Source of the DNA: CAYHWW01 sp964360145 | Lineage (GTDB): Bacteria; Bdellovibrionota; UBA1018; CAYHWW01 | Reading direction: 5' to 3' | DNA length: 14,306 nt | Assembly (NCBI GenBank): GCA_964360145.1 | Contig: CAYHWW010000084.1 | Span: forward strand, 1-14,306 | Part shown: piece after piece, positions 1-7,062 of the stretch | Layout: every line of letters starts with the position of its first letter | Numbering within the stretch: position 1 is the stretch's first letter | Notes under the pieces: generated by a model | The model's database searches: none | What the model was told of the DNA's origin: nothing | The model's input: the letters and a program-made list of their open reading frames with translations, nothing else | Translations under genes and position numbers: made by a program

Positions 1-29
1 GGTTGCTGCAATAGTTGTATTGGTGTCCT

Positions 30-788
30 ATGAAGATCACTGGGAACCGCCGTCTTGGCGTTAATATCGATCACGTCGCCACCCTCCGCCGCTTAAGGGA
101 TACTCCGTACCCCAATCTCCTCCAGGCCGCCCGCGAGGTTGTGGCGGGCGGTGCTGAGCAGATCACGTTGCATCTACGCGAAGATCGTCGCCACATTGTG
201 GACGCCGACGTCTGGGCCGTGCGCAGACAGATCCCCGTGGACTTGAATCTCGAGATGGCAGCCACCGATGAAATGCTGAAAATCGCTCTGGAGTTGAAGC
301 CTTTCAGTATCTGCGTGGTGCCTGAGAAGCGCGAAGAGCGCACGACGGAGGGGGGGCTTGACCTCTCGAACCACCAGCGCAAGGAGACCTTAAAGCGCAT
401 TGCTCATGCCGCCCGTGATAAGGGTATCCTCGTCTCTTTCTTTATCGAGCCCGATGCTAGGGATGTCGCGGTCTCCCAGGAGTTGGGTGCCCAGGCCGTG
501 GAACTCCATACGGGCTCTCTCTGCATCGCCCATCAAGCGCCGCAGGGATCCCCACAACGTGAGCGCTTGAATCACGAGTGGAGGCGGGTCCGAGAGGCTG
601 TTGCCTCCGGCGTCGAAAGTGGTGTCCTCGTCCACGCGGGCCACGGCATCGACTACGATATCGCCGCTGAGCTGGGGGCCATGTCCGATATCCGGGAATT
701 TAACATCGGACATGCCATTGTCTGCGAGGCTGTGTTCACGGGGATTCGCCAAGCCACCGCTCGTATGAAGGAAAAACTGGGGTTGTGA
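30..788 (+). CDS. pdxJ: Pyridoxine 5'-phosphate synthase PdxJ
   Basis: PdxJ is the cytosolic TIM-barrel enzyme that condenses 1-deoxy-D-xylulose 5-phosphate with 3-amino-2-oxopropyl phosphate to pyridoxine 5'-phosphate in the DXP-dependent vitamin B6 pathway. The 252-residue protein is of normal family length and carries the whole signature series: VNIDHVATLR (11-20), ITLHLREDRRHI (45-56), NLEMA (73-77), PEKREERTTEGGLD (98-111), a VSFFIEPD strand (135-142), VELHTG (157-162), HAGHGIDY (202-209) and EFNIGHAIV (223-231). By family knowledge the catalytic residues are His48, Glu75 and His205, all present. I chose ATG 30; an in-frame TTG at 15 would add five residues outside the family pattern. 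No strong ribosome site precedes it, so it may be translated from an upstream operon gene. The stop codon overlaps the GTG start of acpS (GTGA), and pdxJ-acpS adjacency is also known in Escherichia coli. Confidence 0.97.
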   Translation: MKITGNRRLGVNIDHVATLRRLRDTPYPNLLQAAREVVAGGAEQITLHLREDRRHIVDADVWAVRRQIPVDLNLEMAATDEMLKIALELKPFSICVVPEKREERTTEGGLDLSNHQRKETLKRIAHAARDKGILVSFFIEPDARDVAVSQELGAQAVELHTGSLCIAHQAPQGSPQRERLNHEWRRVREAVASGVESGVLVHAGHGIDYDIAAELGAMSDIREFNIGHAIVCEAVFTGIRQATARMKEKLGL

Positions 789-1174
789 TCTACGGCGTCG
801 GTATTGACCTCCAGGACATCCCTCGCATGGCGCTGGCCCTATCCCGGCAGGGGACAAAGCTCATTGCACGGATCGCCCATCCCATGGATCGCAAGGGGGC
901 ACCACAGACGGCCGCCGCTGCCCGTAAAGCGCAATACTGGGCCTCCCGCTGGGCCGCCAAGGAGGCCTGCGCCAAGGCCCTGGGCACTGGCATCGGCGCC
1001 ACGGTGAGCCTCACGGATGTCGGTGTGGCTAAAGACAAGGCAGGGAGACCCACGCTGGTTTTCAGCACGAAGCTCAAGGGATATATGAAGCGCTGCGGCA
1101 TTATGGGCTGCCATCTTAGCATCAGCCATACCTCGTCAAATGCCGCCGCCGTTGTTATCTTAGTCCGCAAATGA
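785..1174 (+). CDS. acpS: Holo-[acyl-carrier-protein] synthase AcpS
   Basis: AcpS transfers the 4'-phosphopantetheine arm of CoA to the conserved serine of apo-acyl carrier protein, activating it for fatty acid synthesis in the cytosol. The 129-residue protein has the standard short AcpS architecture: GVGIDLQDIPR (4-14) with metal-binding Asp8, SRWAAKEACAKALGTG (54-69) with metal-binding Glu60 and the KALGTG loop, and HLSISHTSSNAAAVVI near the C-terminus. The start is GTG 785, overlapping the pdxJ stop by four bases, which fits translational coupling. The end overlaps the next gene in the same way (ATGA). An Ala/Arg-rich insert at about 37-50 lies between the two signature blocks and is a variable region in this family. 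The assignment is secure from motifs and context. Confidence 0.95.
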   Translation: MIYGVGIDLQDIPRMALALSRQGTKLIARIAHPMDRKGAPQTAAAARKAQYWASRWAAKEACAKALGTGIGATVSLTDVGVAKDKAGRPTLVFSTKLKGYMKRCGIMGCHLSISHTSSNAAAVVILVRK

Positions 1175-2763
1175 AGATCGTACACAGTCAGGAAATGCGC
1201 CGCACCGATGAAGCTGCCGTCAATGAGGTGGGCATGCCCAACCTCCTCCTCATGGAGACCGCCGGCATTGCCGCTGCCCAGGTGGTTTCGCGCTACGCAC
1301 GAGAGCTGGAACATGAAGGAGAGATCCTTCTCTTCTGTGGCAAGGGCAAAAATGGTGGCGATGGCCTCGTCACCGCGCGCCACCTCCTCACCCAAGGCTA
1401 CCGTCTCCGTATTTTCCTACTGGGCGAAAAGGCCCAGTTCCAAAGCGAATCCCGCACCAATCTTGAGATCCTTGAGAAGTTAAAAGCCCGTATCACCACC
1501 GTGGATTCCATCGCCACCGTGGAGGAATATTTCAAAAGCGCGGCGGCTCCGTACTTGGTGGTGGATGCGATTTTGGGCACGGGCCTGGACCGCGACGTTG
1601 AGGGCCTCTATTACGAAGTGATCCAGGTCATCAATGATAAGGCCACTGACGTCATCGCGCTCGATATCCCCTCAGGCGTCATGGGGGACACCGGTGCCAT
1701 CGCTGGCGTGAGCATACAGGCTACGGCCACGGTATCCTTCGGCTATCCCAAGGTGGGCCACTTCCTGCCCCCCGGCGCCGCTCGTCGAGGCAAGTTCTTC
1801 AACGTGGACCTGGGCTATCCTCGGGCCTGGGGAAGATCTGGTGACAAGTTTCTCCTGACCCCAGGCTCAGTGGCCCCTCTAGTGCAAGGGCGCGACCCCT
1901 TCGGCCACAAAAATAGTTTCGGGCACTGTCTCCTTATCGGCGGTAGCCCAGGGCGTCTCGGTGCCATCGTGATGTCGGCGTCGAGCTGTCTCAAAATGGG
2001 CACTGGTCTCGTTACAGTGGCCAGCTGGGAAGACTCATTTCCCGCACTCGAGATGAAGTTGCAACCCGAGGTCATGACCTATCGAGTGCCGCGGGATCCC
2101 GCGCTCTTCAGAGAGATCGTGGACACGGGGTTCCTGGGGGGATTCACTAGTGTGGTGGTGGGGCCGGGCTTGGGCACCACAGCCGCTGGCGCTGAGTTGA
2201 TGAAGGCGCTCCTCACTCATTATCGCGGGCCTCTTGTCATCGATGCGGATGGCTTGAATTTGATTTCCGAGCATAAGCTTCACGATCGTCTTTCCCGCCG
2301 CGAAGGACCCTGCGTGCTCACGCCCCATCCTGGTGAAATGGCCCGCCTCCTGGGTGGAGATAAAGACAAGGTCGTCCGCGATCCCTTGGGGGCGGTGAGG
2401 GAGGCATGTGAGCTCACTGCTGCCACTGTCGTACTCAAAGGTGCCACTACGTTGGTGCATTCCGCGGAGGGCATCACTTATTTCAACCATCATCCCAACG
2501 ACGGAATGGCCAAGGCAGGCAGCGGTGACGTGCTTGCGGGTATGATCGGTGGTCTCATGGGCCAGATCCGGAACAACGGCGCACTGGCCCCCGCACGCCT
2601 TGGCGTCTATGCTCACAGTGTCGCAGGCAGACTGGCGGCGGAGGATTGCGGTGAGCGCTCCATGACTGCCGTGGACATCGTGGCCCATATCAATGGCGCC
2701 ATGAAAGAGTTGTCTCAATACAAAACAAGCCGGATCAATGATGCCTGCGTGGAGCTCTTCTGA
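1171..2763 (+). CDS. nnr: Bifunctional NAD(P)H-hydrate epimerase / ADP-dependent NAD(P)H-hydrate dehydratase
   Basis: This enzyme repairs NADHX and NADPHX, damaged hydrated forms of the cofactors. The N-terminal YjeF_N domain (about 1-220) epimerises R- and S-hydrates, and the C-terminal ribokinase-like domain (about 225-515) dehydrates the S-form using ADP. Visible N-domain motifs are LLMETAG (26-32), GKGKNGGDGLVTARHL (57-72), DAILGTGLD (132-140) and DIPSGVMGDTG (165-175). C-domain motifs are HKNSFGHCLLIGGSPG (246-261), VVVGPGLG (328-335), VIDADGLN (356-363), LTPHPGEMARLLG (383-395), VVLKGATTLV (420-429) and the catalytic-region NDGMAKAGSGDVLAGMIGGL (443-462). The length of 530 residues matches the fused form seen in many bacteria. 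The ATG start lies inside the acpS stop (ATGA), and the 3' end overlaps tsaE by 26 bases, so the four genes look translationally coupled. Confidence 0.95.
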   Translation: MKIVHSQEMRRTDEAAVNEVGMPNLLLMETAGIAAAQVVSRYARELEHEGEILLFCGKGKNGGDGLVTARHLLTQGYRLRIFLLGEKAQFQSESRTNLEILEKLKARITTVDSIATVEEYFKSAAAPYLVVDAILGTGLDRDVEGLYYEVIQVINDKATDVIALDIPSGVMGDTGAIAGVSIQATATVSFGYPKVGHFLPPGAARRGKFFNVDLGYPRAWGRSGDKFLLTPGSVAPLVQGRDPFGHKNSFGHCLLIGGSPGRLGAIVMSASSCLKMGTGLVTVASWEDSFPALEMKLQPEVMTYRVPRDPALFREIVDTGFLGGFTSVVVGPGLGTTAAGAELMKALLTHYRGPLVIDADGLNLISEHKLHDRLSRREGPCVLTPHPGEMARLLGGDKDKVVRDPLGAVREACELTAATVVLKGATTLVHSAEGITYFNHHPNDGMAKAGSGDVLAGMIGGLMGQIRNNGALAPARLGVYAHSVAGRLAAEDCGERSMTAVDIVAHINGAMKELSQYKTSRINDACVELF

Positions 2764-3256
2764 GGCAGAGACCCGGTCCCTAGGGGGCCGGATCGCGGAG
2801 GCATTGCACCGCAGTGGGCGCAGGCCCGTCCTCGTGAGTCTGAAGGGGGACTTGGGGGCTGGTAAATCCGCCCTTGCCCGTGGCATCCTCTCGCGCTGGC
2901 TCGCCCTTACTGATGGGGTGAAGGATCCTCCAGTGATGCCGAGCCCTACATATACCATTGCTCTGGTGTATGGTGCCCATGCGCCGGCGGCTCACCTCGA
3001 TCTCTATCGTTTGAAGAGTCTCGAGGAGTTGGAGCAAGCTGGTGGCATTCATTATTTCCATGAGCAGAGTCTCTGCCTTGTGGAGTGGCTCGATCAGATT
3101 CCCGGCGCCCGGGAGTTGGTGCCGGAGGATGCGCTTGAGATAGAGGTCCGAGGTGTGGGCGAGGAGAGGCGTGAAATCCGCGGCCGCTTCATCACAAACC
3201 CCGTAGCCGTACTGGAAGAAACATTAAAACACGAAGTCGGTGAATTGTTTCTTTAG
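2738..3256 (+). CDS. tsaE: tRNA t6A37 biosynthesis ATPase TsaE
   Basis: TsaE is the small ATPase that works with TsaB and TsaD in the cytosol to place threonylcarbamoyl on A37 of ANN-decoding tRNAs. The 172-residue protein has the Walker A motif GDLGAGKS (37-44; Ser in place of the more common Thr), SPTYTI (69-74), HLDLYRLKSLEEL (86-98) and LVEWLDQI (114-121), all hallmarks of the family. Two adjacent ATG codons (2738 and 2741) can serve as start; both lie inside the end of the preceding gene, and no start follows before the conserved region. A tsaE next to an NAD(P)HX repair gene is a common bacterial arrangement. The last 33 bases overlap the 3' end of the convergent minus-strand gene, so no intergenic terminator exists here. 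The C-terminus beyond about residue 140 is variable in the family. Confidence 0.94.
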   Translation: MMPAWSSSEAETRSLGGRIAEALHRSGRRPVLVSLKGDLGAGKSALARGILSRWLALTDGVKDPPVMPSPTYTIALVYGAHAPAAHLDLYRLKSLEELEQAGGIHYFHEQSLCLVEWLDQIPGARELVPEDALEIEVRGVGEERREIRGRFITNPVAVLEETLKHEVGELFL

Positions 3257-3988
3257 TTCTTTAAGCTCTTTTTCCGAGATTTCTACATTGCCGGAAGAGC
3301 CGCAGATCCAGAGTCCTGTGATGGACTTCTTGTAGAGCACGGGGAAGGCGCCAACGAATTGAGTGGATTGAAAGCCGATTTGACTAAGGCCTTGCTGGTC
3401 TTCGGCGCGGAGGCCTTCGATGGGGCCAGTGTAGCATTCATTGCCTGTCAGAACACCGAAGAGGGAGGGCAGCAGCTCTTCAGAGAGAAGTTGGTCTTTG
3501 ATCTGGGTTACGAGCTGGATATTGCCATAGCCCAACATTCCCACGAGGGCAGCGGCATCTGGGCTCACTTCGAAATAGGCAATCTCCGAGTAACGCATTG
3601 CGAAGTAATCCAGAGTGGAAAGCTTCTTCATGTTGGAGCACTTTTTGTGACTCTTAAGAGCCTTTTGCCACTGTTTCAGCTCTTTGGGCTCTATCTGTAA
3701 AATGCCTGTGAACAGGGGGGGCTCGCCGGGCGCGCGACTCAACTGTTCTTGTTGAGTGTCTTGCTCGGTCGAGGGTTCTGACGCCATGCATTCATAGGCA
3801 GGAAATTCCTCCTCCTCAGCGATGGGCTGGGGAACGGCTTGGGGGCGGCGGCGACCGACGCGTATGGCCGGTGCTACCGATGACTCGTCCACAATAGCCT
3901 CGGCAGACTCGCCCTCTTGCTGGGAATCTATAGCGATTTCAATGACTTCAATCGCATCATTCTTTTTGGCAGCATTGTCGCTGGCCAT
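3224..3988 (-). CDS. Uncharacterised acidic protein with possible GAF-like C-terminal domain
   Basis: I do not recognise this 254-residue protein. Residues 1-90 are low-complexity and mostly acidic (several Glu runs, a short basic patch RVGRRRP at 43-49, and a Gln/Glu/Thr-rich stretch near 70-83), probably disordered. Residues 90-254 look folded. The block YTGPIEG (186-192), then PVLYKKSITGLWICGSSGN (216-234) and a terminal helix with alternating Glu/Lys/Leu, resembles the last strands and helix of degenerate GAF-like sensor domains; this is an inference from pattern only. There is no signal peptide or membrane segment. The reading frame is open upstream to 4123, but ATG 3988 is chosen because GAGGAG (4004-3999, minus strand) lies 10 bases before it and the upstream translation looks non-coding. 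It is divergent from the Rrf2 gene and its 3' end overlaps tsaE by 33 bp. Its codon pattern and Shine-Dalgarno site support a real gene. Confidence 0.75.
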   Translation of the reverse strand: MASDNAAKKNDAIEVIEIAIDSQQEGESAEAIVDESSVAPAIRVGRRRPQAVPQPIAEEEEFPAYECMASEPSTEQDTQQEQLSRAPGEPPLFTGILQIEPKELKQWQKALKSHKKCSNMKKLSTLDYFAMRYSEIAYFEVSPDAAALVGMLGYGNIQLVTQIKDQLLSEELLPSLFGVLTGNECYTGPIEGLRAEDQQGLSQIGFQSTQFVGAFPVLYKKSITGLWICGSSGNVEISEKELKELKKQFTDFVF

Positions 3989-4179
3989 AGGGACGATTCT
4001 CCTCAGCACCCCTATCGGCAAAAACGGTGGAGAACTTGTGTTCAAAAATGCGTGCAAGCCTGTCAAATGCTTAGTTGACGCGACTGATATGGTATGGTAC
4101 CCATTGATCATCGCTTCGCTCACGAAAGTGTGCGGGGGAAAATTACAGAATCACGATCGGCCCCGTAGGAGGATTTGCA
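3989..4179. promoter_or_regulatory. Divergent intergenic region with candidate promoters and dyad
   Basis: This 191-base gap separates the minus-strand unknown gene from the plus-strand Rrf2 gene, so it must hold promoters for both directions. At 4061-4080 two -35-like hexamers lie back to back: TGTCAA (reads TTGACA on the minus strand, a perfect -35 consensus) and TTGACG (4075-4080, plus strand), eight bases apart. They form an imperfect inverted repeat with 5 of 6 arm positions paired. Neither is followed by a convincing -10 at the usual 17 bases, so exact start sites are not assignable. Downstream, ATGGTATGGTACCCAT (4090-4105) has a repeated ATGGTA and a GGTACC palindrome and could be an operator for the adjacent regulator; that is only an inference. 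Confidence 0.4.
4167..4172 (+). promoter_or_regulatory. Ribosome binding site of the Rrf2 gene
   Basis: AGGAGG, a full Shine-Dalgarno match, lies seven bases before ATG 4180. It is the strongest ribosome site in the window and fixes the start of the regulator. It contrasts with the weak or absent sites of the overlapping downstream genes, which suggests that those depend on coupled translation. Confidence 0.85.
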
Positions 4180-4689
4180 ATGAGGCTTACATCAAAAGGA
4201 AGATACGCAACCCGCGCCATTCTGGACCTGACTTTCAGCTCCAACGGTCGTCCGGTTCGTCTGCAAGAAATTTCTGAACGCCAGAAGATCTCACTCCACT
4301 ACTTGGAGCAGCTCTTCCGCCGCCTACGCAAAGGCGGAGTGGTGAAGTCGGTGCGCGGCCCCGGTGGCGGCTATGTGCTTGCTCGTTCCATGGACGAGAT
4401 CATGGTCAAAGACGTGTTGGTGAGTGTTGGCGAGAATATCAACCCCGCCAAAGACATCATCGGTTCTGACGACATCAAGGGTGACACACTCGAATTCATT
4501 CTCACGAAGACCTACTTCGAGGAGTTGGGTGCTCTGATGCACGAATACCTGGTAACCACCAGCGTCGGTGACCTCGTGCGTAAGGCTCGGGGCCAGCAGG
4601 GATTGCCCAAGGCTGCTGGCGCTGAAGACGTCGCCCGTCCCGCTGCGACCCGCACGCCGGACGTCAAGCTTGGCCGCAATCTATCTTGA
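4180..4689 (+). CDS. Rrf2-family transcriptional regulator without cluster cysteines
   Basis: A winged helix-turn-helix DNA-binding protein of the Rrf2 family (IscR, NsrR, CymR and relatives), expected to act in the cytosol as a dimer. The family signature is clear: MRLTSKGRYATRAILDL at the start, LQEISERQKISLHYLEQLFRRL (28-49, the recognition helix region) and GVVKSVRGPGGGYVLAR (53-69, the wing). IscR-type members ligate an Fe-S cluster through three cysteines near residues 92-104. Here the corresponding stretch (about 85-105) and the entire 169-residue protein contain no cysteine, so it cannot bind a cluster in that way. In this respect it resembles CymR of Bacillus, which is clusterless and controls cysteine metabolism. 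The next two genes, a cysteine desulfurase and mnmA, repeat the Bacillus cymR-yrvO-mnmA order. An Ala-rich C-terminal extension (about 140-169) overlaps the start of the next gene by 20 bases. Autoregulation is likely but not shown. Confidence 0.92.
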   Translation: MRLTSKGRYATRAILDLTFSSNGRPVRLQEISERQKISLHYLEQLFRRLRKGGVVKSVRGPGGGYVLARSMDEIMVKDVLVSVGENINPAKDIIGSDDIKGDTLEFILTKTYFEELGALMHEYLVTTSVGDLVRKARGQQGLPKAAGAEDVARPAATRTPDVKLGRNLS

Positions 4690-5878
4690 TCATAACGCCT
4701 CGGCACCGCTGCCCGAGTGTGTGGCCACGGAGATCCCCGCCCTTCTTAGGGAGGTTTACGGGAACCCGTCTAGCCTTCACGCACCCGGTCGGCGGGCCAG
4801 GCGTCTGATCAACGACGCCCAAGATGAATTAGCCGCCTATCTCAACTGTTCCCATCAGCAGATCTTTTGGACCTCCTGCGGATCCGAGGGCAATAGCTGG
4901 GCTATGGCTTCAGCTGTGGCTCGTGCTCGGGCGGAACATCCAGAGCGAGCGCCTCGTGTCCTTATTTCCGCCATGGAGCATGATTCCGTCATCTCCTCTG
5001 CCGAGGATATGAAAGAGCATGGTGTGATCGTTGATATTATACCGGTCACCTGCGCTGGCCTTGTGGATACCGTGGCACTGGCCCAGCTACTGGAGCAACC
5101 CGCTGATCTGGTGGTAGTCATGCATGCCAATAACGAGACCGGTGTCATCCAACCCGTGGCCGAGATTTCCTCACTTTGTCAGGCTCGCGGCGTATTATAC
5201 CTCTGCGACGCCGTACAGACCTTCGGCAAAATTCCGTTGGATCTATCTACGTTGGGTGCGGCCTACATCACATTCTCCGGCCACAAAATCGGTGCCCCCA
5301 AGGGTGTGGGTTTCCTTGTCGTCACGGCAAAGGGCCGTGTTTTGTACCCCTTGATCCACGGTAAGCAACAAAAAGGATTGAGGGGCGGCACCGAGAACAC
5401 GATTGGTGCCGCCATTGTGGGTCGTGTGGTTCATGCCCTCCGCAAGGACGACGTGGTCTGGGGCGCCGCCTTGGGAGGCATGCACCGGCGTTTTGAAGCC
5501 GCGCTGAAAGAACGCATTCCGGGTCTCATTATCCATGGGGAAGGGGTTCCTCGGCTTCCCAATACTAGCTTTATTGGCTTTGAAGGGGTGGAGGGCGATG
5601 GCGTGCTCTTGAACCTGGATTTACAGGGCGTCGCCGCCTCCAGCGGGTCGGCTTGCTCTTCAGGCAGCATCAATCCCAGTTCCACGTTGTTAGCCATGGG
5701 CTGCGATGCTAAAATGGCCAGGTCTTCAGTGCGCTTCAGTAGCGGTTTCACAACCAGCTGGGAAGATTTTGAGAAAGTCATCGACGTGCTTCCCCCCATC
5801 GTGGAGCGTATCCGAAGGACTGGCGCGAACAGGCAAGACAAGGTCCGCAGGCCAGCAACCCTCGAGGTGTCGTCATGA
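4670..5878 (+). CDS. Cysteine desulfurase, NifS/IscS family
   Basis: A PLP-dependent enzyme that removes sulfur from L-cysteine as a persulfide on an active-site cysteine, giving alanine. The 402-residue protein has IYLDHNASAPLP (4-15), GNPSSLHAPG (31-40), EHDSV (103-107) with His104 for PLP stacking, HANNETGVIQP (152-162), LCDAVQTFGK (178-187) with Asp180 and Gln183, SGHKIGAPKG (203-212) with Schiff-base Lys206, LRGGTEN (237-243), and the mobile-loop SGSACSSG (325-332) with Cys329 as probable sulfur acceptor. The only usable start near the conserved N-terminus is TTG 4670, overlapping the regulator by 20 bases; a GTG at 4568 in frame would add 34 residues read from the regulator's own coding region. 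It ends in an ATGA overlap with mnmA, so it most likely feeds sulfur to MnmA, like YrvO in Bacillus. It could also supply Fe-S assembly, because no isc or suf scaffold genes are in the window. Confidence 0.94.
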   Translation: MAAIYLDHNASAPLPECVATEIPALLREVYGNPSSLHAPGRRARRLINDAQDELAAYLNCSHQQIFWTSCGSEGNSWAMASAVARARAEHPERAPRVLISAMEHDSVISSAEDMKEHGVIVDIIPVTCAGLVDTVALAQLLEQPADLVVVMHANNETGVIQPVAEISSLCQARGVLYLCDAVQTFGKIPLDLSTLGAAYITFSGHKIGAPKGVGFLVVTAKGRVLYPLIHGKQQKGLRGGTENTIGAAIVGRVVHALRKDDVVWGAALGGMHRRFEAALKERIPGLIIHGEGVPRLPNTSFIGFEGVEGDGVLLNLDLQGVAASSGSACSSGSINPSSTLLAMGCDAKMARSSVRFSSGFTTSWEDFEKVIDVLPPIVERIRRTGANRQDKVRRPATLEVSS

Positions 5879-7059
5879 AAAAACGTGTTCTTGTAGCCAT
5901 GAGTGGCGGGGTGGATAGCTCGGTGACCGCAGCTCTCTTGAAAACCCAGGGCTACGACGTCATCGGCATGCATATGTCTCTTTGGGACCATGCGGAGCAG
6001 AATCTCAATGCGGGATCTGGCAAGTGCTGCTCGCTTACGGATAGCAACGACGCTCGCCGTGTGTGCGAAAAGCTTGAAATGCCGTTCTACGTCATCAACG
6101 CTCAAGAGCGCTTCCAGAACGATGTGGTGGACTACTTCGTCCATGAGTACCTGCAGGCCCGCACGCCAAATCCCTGCGTGATGTGCAATAACCACCTCAA
6201 GTTTGATTTCCTCATCCAAAAAGCTGATGAACTCGACTGCGATTTCGTCGCTACAGGCCACTACGCCAAGATCTATCGTGACCCTGAAGACGGTCAGTCC
6301 TATCTTTACAAGGCCTCCGACGACAGTAAGGACCAGAGCTACTTTCTCTTCGGCCTCACCCACGAGGCATTGAATCGCACCATGATGCCATTAGGCGACC
6401 TGCAGAAACAGGCCGTGCGCAAGCTCGCTGAAACCTTCGAATTGCCCAACGCCTCCAAGCATGACAGCCAGGACATCTGCTTCATTGGTGACGGCGGGTA
6501 TAAAGGCTTTGTTGAGCAGCGCGCCACTGAGCGCTTCAAGTACCAAGGCCCCATCGTGGACCCCAGCGGCCGCATCGTAGGCCGCCATGAGGGGCTGTAC
6601 CGTTACACCATCGGCCAGCGCAAAGGCCTCAACTTCCTTGTGAACGAGCAGGAACTGCAGAGCTACTACGTCATTGGCTTCGACATCAAGGCCAACACTC
6701 TTATTGCCGGCCCCGAAGAGCACCTCTTCAAAAAAGGGCTCATCGCGACGAACTGTAATTGGATCGGTAGCATCGATTTCTCCAAGGATGTGAAAGCCAT
6801 GGCGAAGATCCGCTCTGGCTCACAGGAATCGCCTTGCAGCATTACCCTTGTCAATGACAACGCCTGCATCGTGAGCTTCGAACAGCCCCAGCGGGCCATC
6901 ACCGCCGGTCAGGCCATCGTGTTCTATGTGGGGGAACAAGTCGTGGGTGGCGGCTGGATCGAACGTCTCACGGATCCCGTGATCAATAAGGGTCGCCAGC
7001 CTGGCGCATCCAGTAGTGCAGCAAGCCAGAATGCTGCAAAAGCACAACAGCAAGCTTAA
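5875..7059 (+). CDS. mnmA: tRNA-specific 2-thiouridylase MnmA
   Basis: MnmA adenylates and thiolates U34 of Lys, Glu and Gln tRNAs to 2-thiouridine in the cytosol, using persulfide sulfur. The 394-residue protein has the PP-loop SGGVDSS (10-16), TPNPCVMCNNHLKF (97-110), TGHYAK (127-132), KDQSYFLFGL (152-161), SKHDSQDICFIG (194-205) and YRYTIGQRKGLNF (242-254). By alignment from memory with the E. coli enzyme, Cys104 and Cys202 are the catalytic pair (C102 and C199 there). Extra cysteines occur at 51, 52 and 64 in KCCSLTDSNDARRVCEKL and at 101, a pattern seen in a subset of MnmA proteins. A C-terminal tail of about 25 residues rich in Ala, Ser and Gln lies beyond the usual domain. ATG 5875 overlaps the stop of the desulfurase gene (ATGA), which supports a sulfur donor-acceptor pair. 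Confidence 0.96.
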   Translation: MKKRVLVAMSGGVDSSVTAALLKTQGYDVIGMHMSLWDHAEQNLNAGSGKCCSLTDSNDARRVCEKLEMPFYVINAQERFQNDVVDYFVHEYLQARTPNPCVMCNNHLKFDFLIQKADELDCDFVATGHYAKIYRDPEDGQSYLYKASDDSKDQSYFLFGLTHEALNRTMMPLGDLQKQAVRKLAETFELPNASKHDSQDICFIGDGGYKGFVEQRATERFKYQGPIVDPSGRIVGRHEGLYRYTIGQRKGLNFLVNEQELQSYYVIGFDIKANTLIAGPEEHLFKKGLIATNCNWIGSIDFSKDVKAMAKIRSGSQESPCSITLVNDNACIVSFEQPQRAITAGQAIVFYVGEQVVGGGWIERLTDPVINKGRQPGASSSAASQNAAKAQQQA

Positions 7060-7062
7060 CTT

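Noticed and set aside
1..29. Possible end of an upstream gene before pdxJ (a TAG at 12-14)
   Set aside because: The sequence is too short to read any protein, so no gene can be supported.
2035..2958. Long minus-strand open frame (307 codons) opposite the NAD(P)HX repair gene and tsaE
   Set aside because: It is antisense to two well-recognised genes, shows no recognisable motif, and is explained by the GC-rich codon pattern of the plus strand.
3359..3700. Plus-strand open frame within the minus-strand unknown gene
   Set aside because: The minus-strand frame has the better Shine-Dalgarno site and longer protein-like composition. The plus-strand frame looks like its shadow.
3989..4123. Upstream extension of the minus-strand unknown protein by 45 residues
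   Set aside because: The added sequence is not protein-like and would cover the likely promoter. ATG 3988 has a ribosome site.
3822..4277. Plus-strand open frame running through the divergent region into the Rrf2 gene
   Set aside because: It overlaps the clear start of the regulator in another frame and reads through a promoter region with no protein-like composition.
5431..6363. Long minus-strand open frame (310 codons) opposite the desulfurase gene and mnmA
   Set aside because: It spans two conserved plus-strand genes, has no family motifs, and has no fitting ribosome site.
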